Assembly: GCA_018057705.1 (NCBI GenBank)
Contig: JAGPDF010000012.1
Location: forward strand, 25,415-89,414
Direction of reading: 5' to 3'
From: Thermoanaerobaculia bacterium
GTDB lineage: Bacteria; Acidobacteriota; Thermoanaerobaculia; Multivoradales; JAGPDF01
DNA length: 64,000 nucleotides
A program made the position numbers and the translations under genes. The notes under the pieces are model-generated. The model worked only from the letters and a program-made list of their open reading frames with translations, did no database searches and was not told the origin of the DNA. This document shows positions 63,367 to 64,000 of the stretch, piece by piece (positions within the stretch are counted from its first letter, which is position 1; each line of letters starts with the position of its first letter).

Positions 63367-63453
63367 AGCCCGCGCCGGCGCCCCCGACGGCGCCTCCGAG
63401 GAGCCGGATTTGCCGCCCGCAAGGGCGATTTGATACTCTTCCCTTCCCCATTT

Positions 63454-63529
63454 GGCGCGTTCGTCTAGGGGTCTAGGACACTGGCCTCTCACGCCGGTAA
63501 CACGGGTTCGAATCCCGTACGCGCTACCA
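63454..63529 (+). tRNA. tRNA-Glu (anticodon CTC)
   Basis: A 76-nt gene with encoded CCA. Acceptor GGCGCGT pairs with ACGCGCT (one G-U at the first pair); D arm has TCTAGGGGTCTAGGA; anticodon loop CTCTCAC with anticodon CTC; T arm CGGGTTCGAATCCCG. The structure closes well. The recombinase gene on the other strand runs into it from the right by 41 nt. Confidence 0.95.
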
Positions 63530-64000
63530 AACGTTCGCCGCTCCCCGAAGTTCCCTCGAAGTTGTTGAAATACGGACACGTTAGTGGTGTTCGAAATTCC
63601 TTTCCGTCGAAGGTGACGCCTTCCGGGAAAAAGACCTTCTGCAGCCGCTGGCGCTGGTCGAGGCCCGCCTGGATCCAGAGCCGGCTGGCGTTCGAGACCA
63701 GGTGCTCGGCGAAGGAGAGGGTCCCTTCAATGTCGAACTCGTCGATTTTCACGTCGTAGAGGTCGAGGTCGGCCAGGGTCAGCTCCTCCTCCACGCGGCC
63801 CAGGTGCCGCTGGTAGGTCTCCTTGTCGAGAGCGTTCTCGTAGAGGTACGCCTCGACCACCCGCTCCTTCCGACGCCGTAGGTCGTCGATCCGCCGCTCG
63901 ATGGCGGTGCGGCGATCGACGACGTCCTTCCGCTCCCCGTTCCAGCGGTCGAGAACCGCCGCCGACAGGAGCTTCAGAACCTCTTCCTTGGGTCGCAGGT
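63489..64000 (-). CDS. Large serine recombinase, C-terminal part (partial)
   Basis: The frame is open from base 64000 (window edge) to the TGA at 63489-63491. It holds about 170 residues typical of the C-terminal coiled coil of large serine integrases: VLKLLSAAVLDRWNGERKDV, RRIDDLRRRKERVVEAYLYE, NALDKETYQRHLGRVEEEL, ending with LWIQAGLDQRQRLQKVFFPE and VTFDGKEFRTPL. The final 13 residues (VARTGFEPVLPA) are the antisense of the tRNA-Glu gene and are not native. The catalytic N-terminal domain and the zinc ribbon lie outside the window. A GTG at 63860 is only an internal start. Confidence 0.85.
   Translation of the reverse strand, partial: LRPKEEVLKLLSAAVLDRWNGERKDVVDRRTAIERRIDDLRRRKERVVEAYLYENALDKETYQRHLGRVEEELTLADLDLYDVKIDEFDIEGTLSFAEHLVSNASRLWIQAGLDQRQRLQKVFFPEGVTFDGKEFRTPLTCPYFNNFEGTSGSGERLVARTGFEPVLPA

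Noticed and set aside
62863-63579. A long minus-strand frame over the VOC gene and tRNA-Glu, with GIRTRVTGVRG near its start
   Set aside because: The GIRTRVTG segment is the antisense of a tRNA gene, and the rest is the shadow of the VOC gene, so it is not a protein gene.

Overview
The window is 64 kb of very GC-rich bacterial chromosome, about 85-90 percent coding and almost entirely housekeeping and cell-envelope genes. No rRNA gene is present to fix the taxonomy. The organism is Gram-negative (BamD- and CpoB-like lipoproteins, an OmpA-type protein, a TonB C-terminal domain). The ASPIC/UnbV tail, several large TPR proteins, a DUF4388/PATAN protein, a LysM protein and a Fis-type HTH protein suggest Acidobacteriota (Thermoanaerobaculia/Holophagae-like). 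That is an inference from gene content. GTG and TTG starts are common, and many genes are coupled by 4-nt NTGA overlaps.

Layout. 1-6.2 kb: end of an ASPIC/UnbV protein, a TPR protein, a HIT protein, a broken LuxR tail, an SDR/DUF2867 protein, a ThiO-like oxidase and a TPR protein. 6.4-9.4 kb: PcrA/UvrD helicase and an acetyltransferase, then a cluster of palindromic repeats. 9.4-14.5 kb: truA, uppS, cdsA, dxr and rseP (isoprenoid and phospholipid precursors plus a site-2 protease). 14.5-15.8 kb: a second repeat cluster that runs into the start of nfo. 15.8-21.5 kb: PASTA protein, rpe, BamD-like, CpoB-like, LysM, Fis-like and lytic transglycosylase genes. 21.5-25 kb: tatA, a sugar-kinase-like gene, a small gene with rlmN, and pgeF. 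25-28.2 kb: gatB, ftsE, ftsX. 28.2-34.8 kb: OmpA-like, DUF4388, ruvC, and a large pseudo-receiver/Ser-Thr kinase/TonB fusion followed by a small coiled-coil gene. 34.9-44.1 kb: accD, folC, a histidine kinase, class II DAHP synthase, glyA, rpiB, a histone-tail-like basic protein and an acyl-CoA carboxylase beta chain. 44.2-52.6 kb: a small membrane protein and one complete F-type ATP synthase operon (atpZ-I-B-E-F-H-A-G-D-C). 52.6-58.9 kb: a membrane protein with a probable non-canonical start, an RDD protein, a large TPR protein, mpl and a DUF1573 protein. 59-62.9 kb: rph, murI, a GerMN lipoprotein-like protein and an AMIN/amidase_3 protein in one coupled operon. 63-64 kb: a VOC protein, tRNA-Glu(CTC), and the 3' part of a large serine recombinase that reads into the tRNA gene.

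Many genes converge on envelope building: lipid carrier synthesis (uppS, dxr, cdsA), outer-membrane assembly (BamD-like), division (ftsEX), and murein hydrolysis, recycling and precursor supply (transglycosylase, amidase, mpl, murI). No CRISPR array, secondary-metabolite cluster or recognisable defence island is present. The unusual items are the repeat families (three 66-bp copies, a 27-bp-arm inverted repeat, and palindromes inside the nfo start), an approximately 70-residue insertion in the ATP synthase alpha chain, the kinase-TonB fusion, a likely ACG start, and a recombinase gene whose last codons are antisense tRNA.
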